A stretch of DNA of 64,000 bases from Xestospongia bergquistia (lineage: Eukaryota > Porifera > Demospongiae > Haplosclerida > Petrosiidae), in NCBI GenBank assembly GCA_963965975.1, contig OZ014422.1, positions 4,859,155 through 4,923,154 on the forward strand. Reading direction: 5' to 3'. How positions within the stretch are numbered: position 1 is the stretch's first letter; every line of letters starts with the position of its first letter. This document shows positions 32,877-44,805 of this stretch, one piece after another. The notes under the pieces were generated by a model. It was not told where the DNA came from. It saw nothing but the letters and a program-made list of their open reading frames with translations, and did not search any database. Both the position numbers and the translations under genes were made by a program.

Positions 32877-35379
32877 TTAGTCAGTGTCATATGAAATACC
32901 ACCATCAGCTAATGCATTAGGTGGAATTTCAAGAGCTGCACGTAATACAGCCAGCCATGATAATTTCTCATCTGATGTCTCAGCTAGTAATGGAAATGTC
33001 CGAGTAGGAGTATTTAAAACAAAGGCATTCTCTCCACCTCCAAGTTCCAGAGGAGCAGTCTCATCTACTGAAAACCCTTCTGTTGTTGTGCCAAGTACTA
33101 TTTCTCCCAATGGAAATGGATCCTAAAGGAAGAAAGACAATGTAATGATCTGTATTAACTTGCTATATTTACTGTTGGTTTCTCATAATACATCAACCTC
33201 TTTCTATCTAGCACAAAAAATCGTTTCTGAAATCTCTATTGAAAGAGACACAATAGGACAGCCATTTATAAGTGAAATAACATACCGGTCTGTTTGGTGG
33301 AGTTTTATGTAGATAACCTGTTTTAGTAAAATCTCTTGATAACAATGGATATAGCTATTAAAAGATATAAATTACATTAATTTATTATCATTAGAACTTC
33401 TTACCTGACCATCTGGAAGCTCTGAAAATTTACGTCTTAACAAGTTTAATCTTGCAGCTCTAATAGCACAAAACCAATGAATAATATCCTATTAACAATA
33501 ATTATGATTACAAAGGAAAACTAAATTACTCACTAATCCTTGTTCAGCATATACAAAAATATTTCTTGATTTCCCTTTGATTACAGCAGTAATTTGCATA
33601 CCATTTGGATGGCCTGTTTGGCCTTGTAATGTAATATTGATATTATCTAGGGGAATGGTTTCCACAGGGTTAACATCCTAATGGAACAAAGACATATAAA
33701 AATGACAAACTTATACATAACAAACTTGTAACTTTTTGTAGTAACTAAGTGAATCTTTCTCTAATACAAAAAATCGACTCTGCCAGACATTGTCAATTTT
33801 TTTCTTTTTATAAAGAAAACCTTTCTTTATCCCTAAACAATAAAAAAAACAATAAGAAATACCATAGAAAGACCAGCACAATGTTTATGACCTCAGCTGT
33901 GGGATTTCTCAGAAATTAATGTGTGCATTGAGCTTTATAATCTGATTAAATCTCTAAGCTTAACGACAGATGAACTCTTTAATATACAAGGTGAATTAGT
34001 CATAGTAAAATGCATTTTAGAAAGAAAATTTACTAATTCTAGTAAAGACAACAGGACTCTAAATTATACAACATACCTGATAAATATGGCTTATCAGAGT
34101 CTTTAGCTTCAATTGTAAATTCTTTTCTTTCATATTTGGCTCTAATCCATTGATCTCTGCAAACTCTAAAATAAATAACAAAATAATTATTAATCATCCA
34201 TGTGTATCCAAACTTACAAGCTATCTTCAGGATTTGGTACTTTCCAACATGGTGGCACCCTAGCCTGCCATATCTCATTAGCTTTAATGTTGCCCATTTC
34301 ACCCATTTTCTGGACTTGTTCATCTGTCCACTGATCTAACTGAACAGACTTTACTTTGGTAATATGGGCACCCAATCCTCTATGAATTCCACTACAATCA
34401 ATGCAGATAAAAATTCCAAAGTTGACATCAGCCCAGACCGGATCTGAACCAAAGAAAAATCAACAGTAAGTAGGTGTTGAAAGTATCACTACATACTAAA
34501 CAAGCATAGTCATGATGCTTATTATTGCTTAAGCATACACACATCTCATACCATACAACAAATGAACCAGATTATATTACACGTGCTATCACAATTATGT
34601 AGGGTATGTAATTATATTACTGTGTATATAAATCAACATAAAATCAAGTAAGGTTGTAGTATAGGTACTATCTTGGGGCAATTATAAGACATTTGGTCTA
34701 CTACTATCGTTTGTATAATGCAGTATTAATAGTTTAAACATTTAGACTTTTGAATTTATAAGTTGTGTTTAGACTGAAAATAACAATAGGACAATTAAGT
34801 GAAGTGGGAGGTATCACAACTATTGGCAGCATCAATATCAATACAGAAGTTGATTTTATTTCACTAGTACTTGAGAGATTGATACTAACTCTATATTACT
34901 TAACCAAATCTTCTACAAGCAAGGAAGTATTATCATACAACTAAATATACAATCTCAGTAAACACAATTCATAGTCCCAACACTTAGCAATTTATATACA
35001 GTTTGCTATAGATGCTTTAAGTTTGCTAAACTGTACTATGAAAGTAAATTTCAAATTGATTGTAATATGCTAATTATTTCAAATCTCTTACTACTATTAA
35101 CAAGACAATACTGAATAGTACTACATATTTTGTAGATGTTAAAGTGTATAAAAAGATTACAATATATGCGTTTAATTCATATAATAATATTATTGCTCGA
35201 TAACAGTTTTGTTTAGGCAAACGTGTAATTAATACAAAGAGGCTTAGTATAAATATTTTATATCCATAACATCACAAATGATCTAAAGTACCTTTTCTGC
35301 CACAATCTGCACATTCATTGTTTCCTGGTTGTTTTTGTAATTCGAGAACAGCTCGTTTAGTTGGTGATTCGTCTGCCAT
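32877..35379 (-). CDS. ArfGAP with dual PH domains (ADAP / centaurin-alpha), gene B
   Basis: Second member of the tandem pair. The start [20 protein letters not shown] leads into the zinc finger [18 protein letters not shown] and [14 protein letters not shown]. Then come [15 protein letters not shown], the first PH domain from [20 protein letters not shown], the second from [16 protein letters not shown] with [18 protein letters not shown], and [20 protein letters not shown] near the end (ends GGISYDTD). Intron 1 (about 34445-35289, 840 bp) is the longest intron in this part of the window and has no visible content. The start 35379 is chosen because the upstream in-frame extension to 35457 resembles nothing in the family. 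It diverges from PPIL4 by 123 bp. Confidence 0.92.
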
Positions 35380-35502
35380 GTCTTCTAACAAAAAGTAGGT
35401 GTGGGAGGTGGGACAATGAGATGGTAAAATGTTGTTACTTCCGCCATTGTGAAGCACGAATTGAGGAGGTAATACTTTATATTTCGAACCTCACCCACTG
35501 TC
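35380..35502. promoter_or_regulatory. Bidirectional promoter ADAP-B / PPIL4
   Basis: 123 bp between opposite start codons. GGAAGTAACAAC-type sequence on the minus strand (ACTTCCGCCATTG at about 35439) resembles a combined ETS (CTTCCG) and YY1 (GCCAT) site, common in housekeeping bidirectional promoters. Factor assignment is inference. Confidence 0.45.
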
Positions 35503-36792
35503 ATGGCTGTGCTGATAGAAACAAGTCTAGGTGATGTAGTGATAGATCTCTACACAAAGGAACGTCCTAAGACTTGTCTGAATTTCCTTAAACTCTGCAA
35601 AGTCAAGTACTACAACTTTTGTCTCTTTCACAATGTCCAAATTAATTTCATTGCTCAAACTGGAGATCCCTCTGGTACTGGAGAGGGTGGCAGTAGCATA
35701 TGGGGCGTCATTGATGGAGATGAAATGAAGTATTTTGAAGCTGAAATAATACCAAGATTGAAGCACAAAAAGCTAGGGACAGTGTCAATGGTAAATGATG
35801 GCAACAACATGCTCTCCTCTCAGTTTTTTCTAACGCTTAGAGAAGATTTAGATTATCTTGATGGTAAGCATACTGTATTTGGTGAGGTTGCAGAGGGTCT
35901 GGATGTATTAAAAGAAATTAATGCAACACATGTAGACAAAAATGGTCGACCGTTACAAGACATACGTATATTTCATACTGTTGTGTTGGATGATCCTTTT
36001 GATGATCCAACTCGTCTAGAAATTCCTAGTAGATCACCCAGCCCACCTCCAAATTTAGCTGATACTGACCACATTGGTGTTGATGAAAATATTGATGAGT
36101 TTGAAGGTCATACAGCAAATGAGATACAAGAGCTTATAGAAGAAAGAGAGGGTAAAGCAAATGCACACATTCTTGAAATGGTAGGTGATATACCTGATGC
36201 TGATGGCAAGCCTCCAGAAAATGTTTTATTTGTATGTAAGCTTAATCCAGTGACAACTGAAGAAGATCTTGAAATAATATTTTCGCGATTCGGGCCAATT
36301 GCTAGCTGTGAAGTTATCCGTGACAAAAAAACTGGAGATTCATTACAGTATGCATTTATTGAATTTGAAAATGAAGAGGATTGTGTTAAAGCTTATTTTA
36401 AAATGGATAATGTATTAATTGATGATCGACGTATTCATGTTGACTTTAGCCAGTCATTAGCCACTGTGAAACACACTCGCAAAAGATTAGTTTCAGAAAA
36501 TGACGAAAAGGATAAAAAAATGCCAGCAAAATCTAATACTCAAACTGAAGGTGACCACAAAGATTATGAATTGGTGTTTGATGAATCTGAACTTACAAGG
36601 AAAAACGACCGCAAGGGACCAAGTGAAACCAAAAGAAGAGAGGGCCACAGACGTGATAGATCACGTGAAAGAAGACGCTCTTATTCAAGAAGTCCTACAA
36701 GGAAGAAAGCACACAATTCATCAAAAAGAGAAAAACGATCACATCACAGAAGTCGTTCAAGATCAAGAGAACGTCATCATCACAAGCATTAA
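35503..36792 (+). CDS. PPIL4: Peptidyl-prolyl isomerase-like 4 (PPIL4), intronless
   Basis: A nuclear cyclophilin-RRM protein associated with spliceosomes. 429 aa in a single exon. The cyclophilin-like domain (1-165) begins MAVLIETSLGDVVIDLYTKE and includes LFHNVQINFIAQTGDPSGTG and LDGKHTVFGEV. A linker with EMVGDIPDADGKPPEN precedes the RRM (about 240-320: VLFVCKLNPVTTEEDLEIIF, YAFIEFENEEDC). The C-terminus is an Arg/Ser/His-rich tail (SRSRSRERHHHKH). This matches human PPIL4 (492 aa) throughout. As in the family, the active-site Arg of canonical cyclophilins is replaced (HNV for HRV) and the Trp by His, so isomerase activity may be weak. Lack of introns contrasts with every neighbouring conserved gene. 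Confidence 0.95.
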   Translation: MAVLIETSLGDVVIDLYTKERPKTCLNFLKLCKVKYYNFCLFHNVQINFIAQTGDPSGTGEGGSSIWGVIDGDEMKYFEAEIIPRLKHKKLGTVSMVNDGNNMLSSQFFLTLREDLDYLDGKHTVFGEVAEGLDVLKEINATHVDKNGRPLQDIRIFHTVVLDDPFDDPTRLEIPSRSPSPPPNLADTDHIGVDENIDEFEGHTANEIQELIEEREGKANAHILEMVGDIPDADGKPPENVLFVCKLNPVTTEEDLEIIFSRFGPIASCEVIRDKKTGDSLQYAFIEFENEEDCVKAYFKMDNVLIDDRRIHVDFSQSLATVKHTRKRLVSENDEKDKKMPAKSNTQTEGDHKDYELVFDESELTRKNDRKGPSETKRREGHRRDRSRERRRSYSRSPTRKKAHNSSKREKRSHHRSRSRSRERHHHKH

Positions 36793-37082
36793 TAATCAGA
36801 AAATGTAATAGTAAAATAGCATTTCATTGACATTGAACTATTGTAATTATTACATTAATTTTAAATATAACTTAATCTCTCAGTAAGACTACTATTTCAG
36901 GCATTATAAATATATTAATTAGAATTTAACAGGGCAGGTAAGCACAGCCTCCAGGAGAATTGCAAATTAAATGGAAATTTTTTTAAACAGATTCTATTAA
37001 TCTCTTCATCCAAATACAAAAAATTAAAAATATAATGAATGTATTAAATTATTTTTATTCATACATATATCTTCCAAAAACG
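36793..37082. other. Convergent 3' flanks of PPIL4 and MOCS1
   Basis: 290 bp of AT-rich sequence between the two stop codons, presumably both 3' UTRs. Possible AATAAA-like signals are degenerate. No other feature is seen. Confidence 0.5.
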
Positions 37083-39103
37083 TCAGGTAGAGCTGGTATG
37101 ATCACTTTTTCCACCAGTTTTGTTCACAAGGTAAACCCCTGTAATTTTGTGCTCATATCCAACAGATTTTGTCATATCATAAATTGTTAACAATGCAATG
37201 GTCACGCCTGTCAATGCCTCCATTTCCACACCTGTTACACTTTCACTTTTTACACTCACCTTTACTATCACATCCTCCTTATCTATCAATAGTGTTACAT
37301 GAACATCTGAAATTGGTATTGGGTGACAAAGAGGAATTAAATCTGGAGTCTTTTTAACAGCCATGATAGCTGCTACTTGAGCCACTGCTAATATAGAGCC
37401 TTTGGGATTCAACAAAGGATCTTTGACAAGTTGCATAGCTTTTTTTGAAAGTTGAATACGTCCCTCAGCTGTAGCCAGTCTTACAGATGTAACTTTGCCT
37501 GTGATGTCTACCATTTGAGGATCTCCTTCTGGTCCAATGTGTGACAAGGTACTTAGTGATTGAATGGGTCTCATTAAGACCGGTAATGACAGGATCCTGG
37601 ACAGTGAAAAACCTTTTAAGTGTGAATATGGATTATAAGAATAATATGGTCTTCTCCATAAACACGATGAAAAGTAGCTGCTACTGTTAGCTTCTGTATG
37701 TAACCCACCTGTGTGATATAATTACACTAATTAGTGACTTATTGAGTTAAACCTTACCAATCAAGATCATTGGTCTGTTCTTTCTCTTACTAAGTGTTAC
37801 CATACCTGAAATGAAATAACAACTACATTATAACTATTAAATAGCATTGTATTTAGACATTATGCAAGAAAAACTAAAGTTTTTCCCTTTGATAAATGCC
37901 TAGATATGAAGCTAATTGTTAAATTCTCAAATTTGACAATATTTCTGATTAACACTATTCTTTACCTGCATGCTGAGGATGTTTTCTTTTTACAGCAGCA
38001 GAGATAACAGTCAACAGGTCATTATCACTCATACCTGACCTCATGCAGTCTTTTAATGATACTTCATTAGCACCAAATAAACAAACCTATTACACGACCA
38101 TGTTACAATGACTATCATTCTATTTTTACCTTAAGATTACCATCAGCTGTGATACGAAGTCTGTTACATGTTCCACAAAAATGATCACTCATTGAAGTGA
38201 TAAATCCAACACGTCCTCTATATCTTGGTACATGATAATGCTACAAAAGAGGAGAGCATGAAATTAAAATATATTTATTTTTATTTATACTTTAGCAGTA
38301 TCATTATCACTGTCTTGATGACGTTGAAGAGAAGGATATACTCTCAAAATTGATGATAACATCTCACGATAAGGTAGAAATTTATTTTGATTCCATTTGT
38401 TCCCATCAAATGGCATATACTCAATGAATCTTACATCAATAGGCTGCAATAAATATACTTAATATGAAGATTCTGTTTTTATGTAACTAACCTTGTTCTC
38501 TGTGAGGGCTACAAAATCTGCCACCTCATCATCATTAAGTCCTCGCATTACAACACAATTTATCTAATATTATGAAAATTACATACCGACTGCAAATTAA
38601 TTCAGGATTATAATACTATGGCCTATACATGTAAAACTTGAATAAAGTGTCACTCAACATTGCAAACATAAAAAAACATATGTCACGTCACATTTCATTG
38701 AATGATAAATTTTATATAAAATAATTTCATCATAAACTTGTTGTTACCTTCACTGGGTTAAATCCTGCAATAATTGACTCATCAATAGCTTCAAGAACTC
38801 GATGATGACCTAGTAAGATAACATAGATGATATACACTGCTATTAAAAGTAATATTAGAAGCTCCTTGTCTTGTGCTATATTCTATAACATATGAATATA
38901 CCTCTTCTTCGACTGATGAACTCAAATTTTTCTGTAACCAATGTATCTAAACTAATATTAACTGATGACAGACCAGCATCTTTAAGAGATTGTGATTTCT
39001 TTGCCAGAGTAAGTCCATTAGTAGTTAGAGAGATAGTCTGTAAATGAGGTAGAAGAGAGAGTCTAGCTATGAGTACCAGAGAAAAGAAAGAAAGGAAGCA
39101 AGA

Positions 39104-39161
<58 letters not shown>

Positions 39162-39793
39162 GAGAGAGAGTTTCAGAAAAAAAAAAACTCTTAACATCTA
39201 CTAATTTCACTGCAAGACTTACCTACAATATCCACAAGGTCAGAACGCAGTAAAGGCTCTCCACCAGTTAATCTGATCTTTGTGACTCCTTGTGTCACAA
39301 ACAGACCTGCCAGGCGAACCACTTCATCAGAGGTAAGAAGACCAGATGCAGGAGTTAACTCCACTCCTTCTTCAGGCATACAATATTGACCTAATGCAAT
39401 CATTAACATAAAAGTTTTGTTTAACATTCACAAAACACAAACATATACGCACAAAATATAAAGCATAACATGACTCTAATATGCTACTTATTTTATGCTA
39501 ACTACATGCAGATGCTTTTTTATAGGAATACAATTTTCTTTATGTAGTATAAACTATAATTTAAGTAAAGCTCATGATAACCAATAAGTTCTTAAATACT
39601 GTTAATAATTATATTATATCACTGTTTACTAACATCTTAAGTTACATCTCTCAGTAAGAGAAATTCTGAGATAGTTGTGACTTCTTCCATGTTTATCACG
39701 AAGTATCTCCTCAACTGAATGAGTACTGGTCAGTGATCTAACAAATGAAGAACACTTTTGAGCAGATCTCCACGAAATCTTTATACTCGCCAT
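37083..39793 (-). CDS. MOCS1: MOCS1, molybdenum cofactor step 1 (MoaA-MoaC fusion)
   Basis: Converts GTP to cyclic pyranopterin monophosphate in mitochondria. Exon 1 (from 39793) starts [20 protein letters not shown], a likely mitochondrial presequence, and ends [12 protein letters not shown]. The next exon continues [14 protein letters not shown], giving the radical-SAM CX3CX2C cluster. [40 protein letters not shown] and [20 protein letters not shown] (second Fe-S cluster) follow. The MoaA part ends NRPMILIGG across an intron, then a roughly 40-aa linker runs in frame into the MoaC domain ([42 protein letters not shown]). About nine exons. The double glycine normally forms the MOCS1A C-terminus, so this transcript would bury it; intron retention would instead end ..LIGKV. 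Confidence 0.93.
39098..39170. repeat. (GA)n microsatellite in a MOCS1 intron
   Basis: About 70 bases of nearly pure AG/GA dinucleotide repeat with two GGGA interruptions, followed by an A-run, within the intron between the [10 protein letters not shown] exon and the next. Confidence 0.95.
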
Positions 39794-39861
39794 TCTTCTC
39801 TCAGTGAGCCACGCCCATTATTGCTTTTATTAACCTCTTTAGATTTTAATTAACTTTTATT
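39794..39861. promoter_or_regulatory. Bidirectional promoter MOCS1 / NAXE
   Basis: Start codons on opposite strands are only 68 bp apart, the tightest divergent pair in the window. Contains TGAGCCACGCCCATTATTG, with a CACGCCC (Sp/KLF-type) and an inverted CCAAT-like stretch. Both genes encode enzymes with mitochondrial targeting. Confidence 0.5.
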
Positions 39862-41550
39862 ATGAATAATTATTTGACCCGGTTTCCAGCACAGTTTTAC
39901 AGGTAAGTTTGTAACTACTTATGTATTGTGTAATAGGCCTATACAATGAAAAAAAGTTCTCTAGGCGGTGCAAATACCGTCAGCTTAAAGCCTACCATAA
40001 TACACTGAGTATACTTTATTGATACTCCTACCCCTAACAAATAAGTATTAAATTGGTACTTTGAGGATATGAATGGGTTTGTGTTGGGGGTGGGGCAAAT
40101 ATTTGATAATATTTGTGGAATTATATTTGTATTTCAGATTAATATCCTCAGTCTGGTATCACAATTTTTTCCGAGCTATGACGAGTTTTAAATCACATGA
40201 TGTCACCTATCTTGGTCAAGAAGCATCACAACAGTTTGATAACTCGTTGTTCTTTGATTACCAATACTCCATTGATCAATTAATGGAAATTGCAGGTTTG
40301 TATTAACCAATTAGTGAGTATATGAATATAAACACAGTCACTGACGTCATTCAGCAGTAAAAATTATGTAGATATAATTTCATAATAATTATTACAAAAG
40401 TAAATGGACTACTTTTCGATAAAATGTTTAGGAATAAGTTTATTGATAGTTATTACTAAAAGACATTTCTGTTTATTTATCAACAAGCATGTCCATTTAT
40501 AGACATCATAAATTTATCTTGTTAGGTTTGTCTTGTGCTCAAGCTCTTGCTCGCGTTTATCCTTACACTACTGATAGCTCATCAAATGTACTTATAGTCT
40601 GTGGTCCTGGTAATAATGGTGGAGATGGTTTAGCAGCAGCAAGGCATCTTCTCTCTTTTGTACGTAGGTTTATATGTGGGATATATTTATTTTAATAAAT
40701 CAATTATTATAGGGTTATTCTGTGGATATCTTCTATCCTAAGAAAACTTCAAAGCCAATTTATGAGATACTTGTCACTCAATGTCAAAAACTTCATATTC
40801 CTTTCTTAGCTGAGCTTCCATCACCTGCAGCCATTGATTCCAAATATACTGTGATACTTGATGCAATATTTGGGTTTAGTTTTAAAGGTAATCTGCGACC
40901 TCCATTTGATACTGTGTTACCAGTATTACAACAGTGTAAAACTCCTGTGTGCTCTGTTGATGTCCCTTCTGGTAAGTAGAACAATAGTAACTATTGCATA
41001 TACCACACAGGGGAAAATTCTGTGATTATAAGATATTACTATCATAATTGTGGGTGTGGCCAGGAGCTCAAAGAGGATAACAAAATGGGTACTTAGCTCC
41101 TGGGTCCTGTTGTTATAGTTACTCAAATTCAGGAATATAAAACCATTATAATGGCCTTCTTAACATTACACTACCCTAGACCCTGCTAAACCTATTGTCT
41201 GTGGTACTAAAATTGAGGACTTTGCCAAGTACTCTTTATCAAATATAAAAAGTTCACCAATAAAAGTATATTGTCTACTTATAGTATTAAATGAAATATC
41301 TTTATATATTTAATTCATTAAAGTTACTGCTTTCTTTACAGGTTGGGATGTTGAAAAAGGTGATATCAACGGTTGTGGTCTGAAACCTGATGTTCTGGTA
41401 TCTCTAACATGTCCTAAACTCTGTGCCAAATACTTTACTGGACGCCATTTTCTTGGTCTGCGTATTATACCACCAGAATTAGCTAAAAAATTTGATGTCA
41501 AATTACCAGATTATCCAGGAACAGATCAAATTGTTGAAATCATTTCGTGA
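39862..41550 (+). CDS. NAXE: NAD(P)H-hydrate epimerase (NAXE / APOA1BP)
   Basis: Repairs damaged NADHX and NADPHX by interconverting their epimers. Exon 1 is [14 protein letters not shown]. Exon 2 continues [20 protein letters not shown], together a plausible mitochondrial presequence, then [18 protein letters not shown] and [14 protein letters not shown]. The YjeF-N fold shows [39 protein letters not shown] and [35 protein letters not shown] and the end DQIVEIIS close the protein, with the stop at 41548-41550. Six exons; the intron before WDVEKGD is about 365 bp and holds nothing recognised. The catalytic Asp region and the GGDG loop are present. Confidence 0.93.
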
Positions 41551-41574
41551 CACTCTTTGTTTTAATTATTGTTA

Positions 41575-41910
41575 TAACAAATATTTGATGAATATTATGT
41601 GGTTTTGACAATCTATTTCAAAAAAATACATGACCACAACATGCCAATTTTATTTATCAGTAATAATACAATACAGTGTAAACGTTTGAGGTTAAGAACA
41701 TCAAAACATCTAATATGTGTAAGTTTACTAGAGTTTATAGTGTAATATCAATGATCTTCATTCGGTCATTTCTAAATAGATAGGAATCAATGAGTTATTA
41801 GTACTACTACACAAGCTCTATGACCTCAACAAGATTCAACACTATAAGCATTATAATAAGTAGTATCATTTGTGGGATGAAAGCAAATCCTACTGTACAT
41901 CAACTTACTG
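41575..41910 (-). repeat. COP1 3'-end duplication, copy Y0 (most diverged)
   Basis: Begins 25 bp after the NAXE stop. Parallels the COP1 3' flank (58060-58290 and 58640-58720) with many substitutions and internal losses. The terminal COP1 exon remnant is visible near 41747-41765 but is no longer open, and the exon coding for AANSQG is missing. Confidence 0.7.
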
Positions 41911-42231
41911 CTCTTAGGACCTGACTTTATAATATGGTAAGTTGACTATATTGTACTGGTCGATATTCACGATTTTAAGAACTTCTAATTAATAGTATTA
42001 ACAAATTAAAAAGTAGTAATTGTTATCTCATAAAACAGGAACATTAATATAAGATGAAGTACTTGGTACAAAAAGAAATAATAAATGAAAATAAGTTGGG
42101 TACATAATAATTATAACTATATATAACTAACACAAGGACAAATTGAGAAATCATGTACAAACATATAACAACTGAGACATAATATTACATGTATCATACT
42201 AAGTTATCAAGTACAGTCCTTGCTAATGTTG

Positions 42232-42528
42232 TCAGTTAACTGGTGGAGGATAGTCTTTACCTCTTATGACAGATACTCCACTCCCTGTGTTTGTACATTG
42301 GATAGGCTCCTGAACGGGGACATCCTCCAGCATCTGAACATTGCAAACTAGAAGGTATAAGGCAACATTAACTTGAAAAGAGAGGAGAAGTGAATATATA
42401 GTATCACGAAGGCAGTAGTTTGATGGTGCAACTTGCACGTTTCTTTGGCGTCCTGCGCGCGTAACGACTAACTCATTAGAAGTCCTATTAGCCAATACTT
42501 CAAGAGATTCCTCGACAGGATCACTCAT
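42232..42528 (-). CDS. Small membrane protein of a three-copy family, copy X1
   Basis: 98 aa from the ATG at 42528 (MSDPVEESLEVLANRTSNEL) to YPPPVN. One hydrophobic segment lies at about residues 47-66 (LLLSFQVNVALYLLVC), and a conserved C-terminal tail reads QMLEDVPVQEPIQCTNTGSG. No known family was recognised. The most diverged of three copies (others at 53180 and 57482), yet its frame is open and its length differs only by whole codons, which suggests protein-level constraint. The frame is also open upstream without an ATG, so a 5' exon is possible. Confidence 0.6.
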   Translation of the reverse strand: MSDPVEESLEVLANRTSNELVVTRAGRQRNVQVAPSNYCLRDTIYSLLLSFQVNVALYLLVCNVQMLEDVPVQEPIQCTNTGSGVSVIRGKDYPPPVN

Positions 42529-42869
42529 GTTTGTAACTGGAGGTTGCCACAATGCTCGTATTAAATAGATCAATATAATAGCGGCAACTAAGACAGCAAA
42601 TTACCACTTCTATCTGCAAGTTTGCCGATTCAGCAAACAAAATGTGCAAAATGTGAAAAGATGGACGGGAAGGAGTACGTCCGTTAAAATATTACAAACC
42701 GGCAAAACCTGTATTACAGCCCAGCTGAATGAAAGCGGAAGCTCTCAACCTCTCTATTATATTATAGGGTGTATTATGACGCTATTATCCGCTATATTGT
42801 AACGTCACGTGAAGCAGAAAGTAGCCAGCCCATCTCACGATAATTATTATTAACAACTTGTGAAGTAGC
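42529..42869. other. 5' flank of X1 with E-box/CRE-like site
   Basis: Counterpart of the X2 and X3 upstream regions but strongly diverged. AACGTCACGTGAAG near 42802-42815 keeps the CACGTGACGT core seen as tandem sites upstream of X2/X3. No coding sequence was recognised. Confidence 0.45.
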
Positions 42870-43890
42870 AACATTATTGTTACAACAAGTATTTGATGAA
42901 ATACCTCTTTCAAAAGAGATCACAAGATATCAATTTTATTTATCAGTCAACCTAGTAATAATATAATACAGTGTAAAAGTTTTGAAGTTAGGAATATGAC
43001 AACATATGTAGGTTTACTAGAGTTTACTAAAGTTTACAGTATAATATCAATGGTTTTCATCAGGTCATTTCTAGAACCTAAATGTGTAGTACATTATTAA
43101 TTTTATAAACAAATATCATTGTATATACCTTGATGAAACCTTGACTATTAGCAGCAACAATATTTCTCGAGTCCTAAAAAAAAACAAGCAGAGATTACAT
43201 ACAACCATCTAGGTATCAAACAGTTAATGTATTGCTACTTGATATGTATCAACATTGTGTCTTTTACCTTTCTACTACAAACTGCAGAGACAAAATCTGA
43301 TCCTTTGTCAGGCTAAAGAAAATAGAGGACATTATTACATAACATTAAATGACCAAGTCTATTTTCAGTATTGGTACACAAAATAATAGAAGGTACTAGG
43401 ACCTCAACAAGATTCAATACCAAAGTCTTACTATAAACATTTTAATATAAGTAGTATCATTATGTGGTATGATGGCAAATCCTACTGTACATCAGCTTAC
43501 TAAAATATTTCTTGGAATACTGAACTTATACTTGAGAATTGGTTGGTTTACATACATTTGGCAAACATAAAAAGAATTTTTTTCTGATCCTAACAGACAG
43601 TGTCACAGATAGACAATAAATTATAAATATAACAAACATACCACAAGTAATATATTCATTGTCCATAGACAACTCCACAAGCTCACATTGTTAACATGGC
43701 TGGCTATACATTAAGAGACAGCCATTTTATGGTCTCTAAAGGAAAATATGGGCTCTAAAAAATTGATGGTGTCCACCAACCTGATCACATGGTCTGGACA
43801 AAAGAAACAATACAAATTTGTTCATTTGCACTTAAAGAGTATTTACTGTATGGAAGGTTTGCCTAACATATGTATCCTCCGCTACCAGGT
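42870..43890 (-). repeat. COP1 3'-end duplication, copy Y1 plus remnant WD40 exons (Z1)
   Basis: Matches 58085-59270 with deletions. The last COP1 exon is intact at 43060-43077 (VLEMT, stop). The preceding exon 43129-43173 ([15 protein letters not shown]) keeps splice sites, and the [11 protein letters not shown] exon near 43270-43310 is shortened. From 43566 the Z part corresponds to COP1 exons at 58870-59160 but is frayed (about 145 bp missing, reading ELVELSMDNEYITCG on minus). This is a partial pseudo-copy of the COP1 tail. Confidence 0.8.
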
Positions 43891-44805
43891 CTTGTATAAA
43901 CAGATTATATTAATGTCTCACACACTAGCACTAAGCACATTAAAAAAAGGAGAACATAAAAATATCAACTAATACAATAACGTTCATCACATTCCTGTCT
44001 CCATCTGTCATAATGTTATGCTACCACAGGTGGTCTTATCTGGGAACTGTCTAGTATGTGAGACATGGGAGAATAGGAAAGTTTTCCCCTCAGTGAAAGT
44101 GAGACAAAGACAATGACTCCTGATAATATCAAAACTCTTTGTTGACAAAACACATACTTCAATCTTCTTCAGGTATCTAACAAAATGTATAGTCACAGCT
44201 TCTTAATGAAAGTGAGGGGTATTGTGTCCATAAATATACAAAGTGGTCAGGTATTGTATACTTATTACATATACTACATGAATCATATCAATTATTAAAG
44301 ATATTATTTAACCATTAAATAACACACGTAATGGTTAAATTATGTAATTGTATAAATTCCAAACATAGCTATGTTGCCACTGATAATACCTCTGGAGACT
44401 TGGGTTAATTACATTAAGAACTATAGGAATTAGAAAAGTCATTAATAAGACTCATTTCCAAGCCTTGCTTGGTTATATTAAGCACACATCAATTAAATAT
44501 AGTACAAGCATTTAAGAAATACTTCTGAGAATATGCTGAAGACAATAATTATATAAATATAGTTCTCAACTAGTGTTAGTTAATTGGAAATAGTTGAATG
44601 GTGTCAATATTTGTTTACTTTAAACTCAAATAACTATTAATATTGTAATGGATTGGTTCATAGGATATCCCACTATTATGTATCATTGGTCTATTATAAT
44701 GTACTGTGTTTTATAATATTAACTTGCTTGTTAGGTCCAAGCTGTTGTTGGTCCATAGTTGTATCTATTACAAGTGTTCGAAGAGCTCTATGAGAAAGAG
44801 CTGAC
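43891..44805 (+). repeat. Duplicated unit W, copy 1a
   Basis: Nearly identical to 49130-50040 and related, at lower identity, to 47140-48440 and 51175-52150. Contains a hairpin ATTTAACCATTA...TAATGGTTAAAT (about 44307-44343) and, at the end, a copy of the W exon (44734-44805) with an in-frame stop. The match to copy 2a breaks at 44805, where the minisatellite begins. Confidence 0.8.

Noticed and set aside
35527-36808. Extra ORFs in PPIL4 on other frames
   Set aside because: Antisense or frame-shifted shadows of the long conserved PPIL4 frame.
43748-44196. 60-75 codon ORFs in the Z/W repeats
   Set aside because: They overlap antisense COP1 exon remnants or repeat DNA and are not conserved as frames between sister copies.
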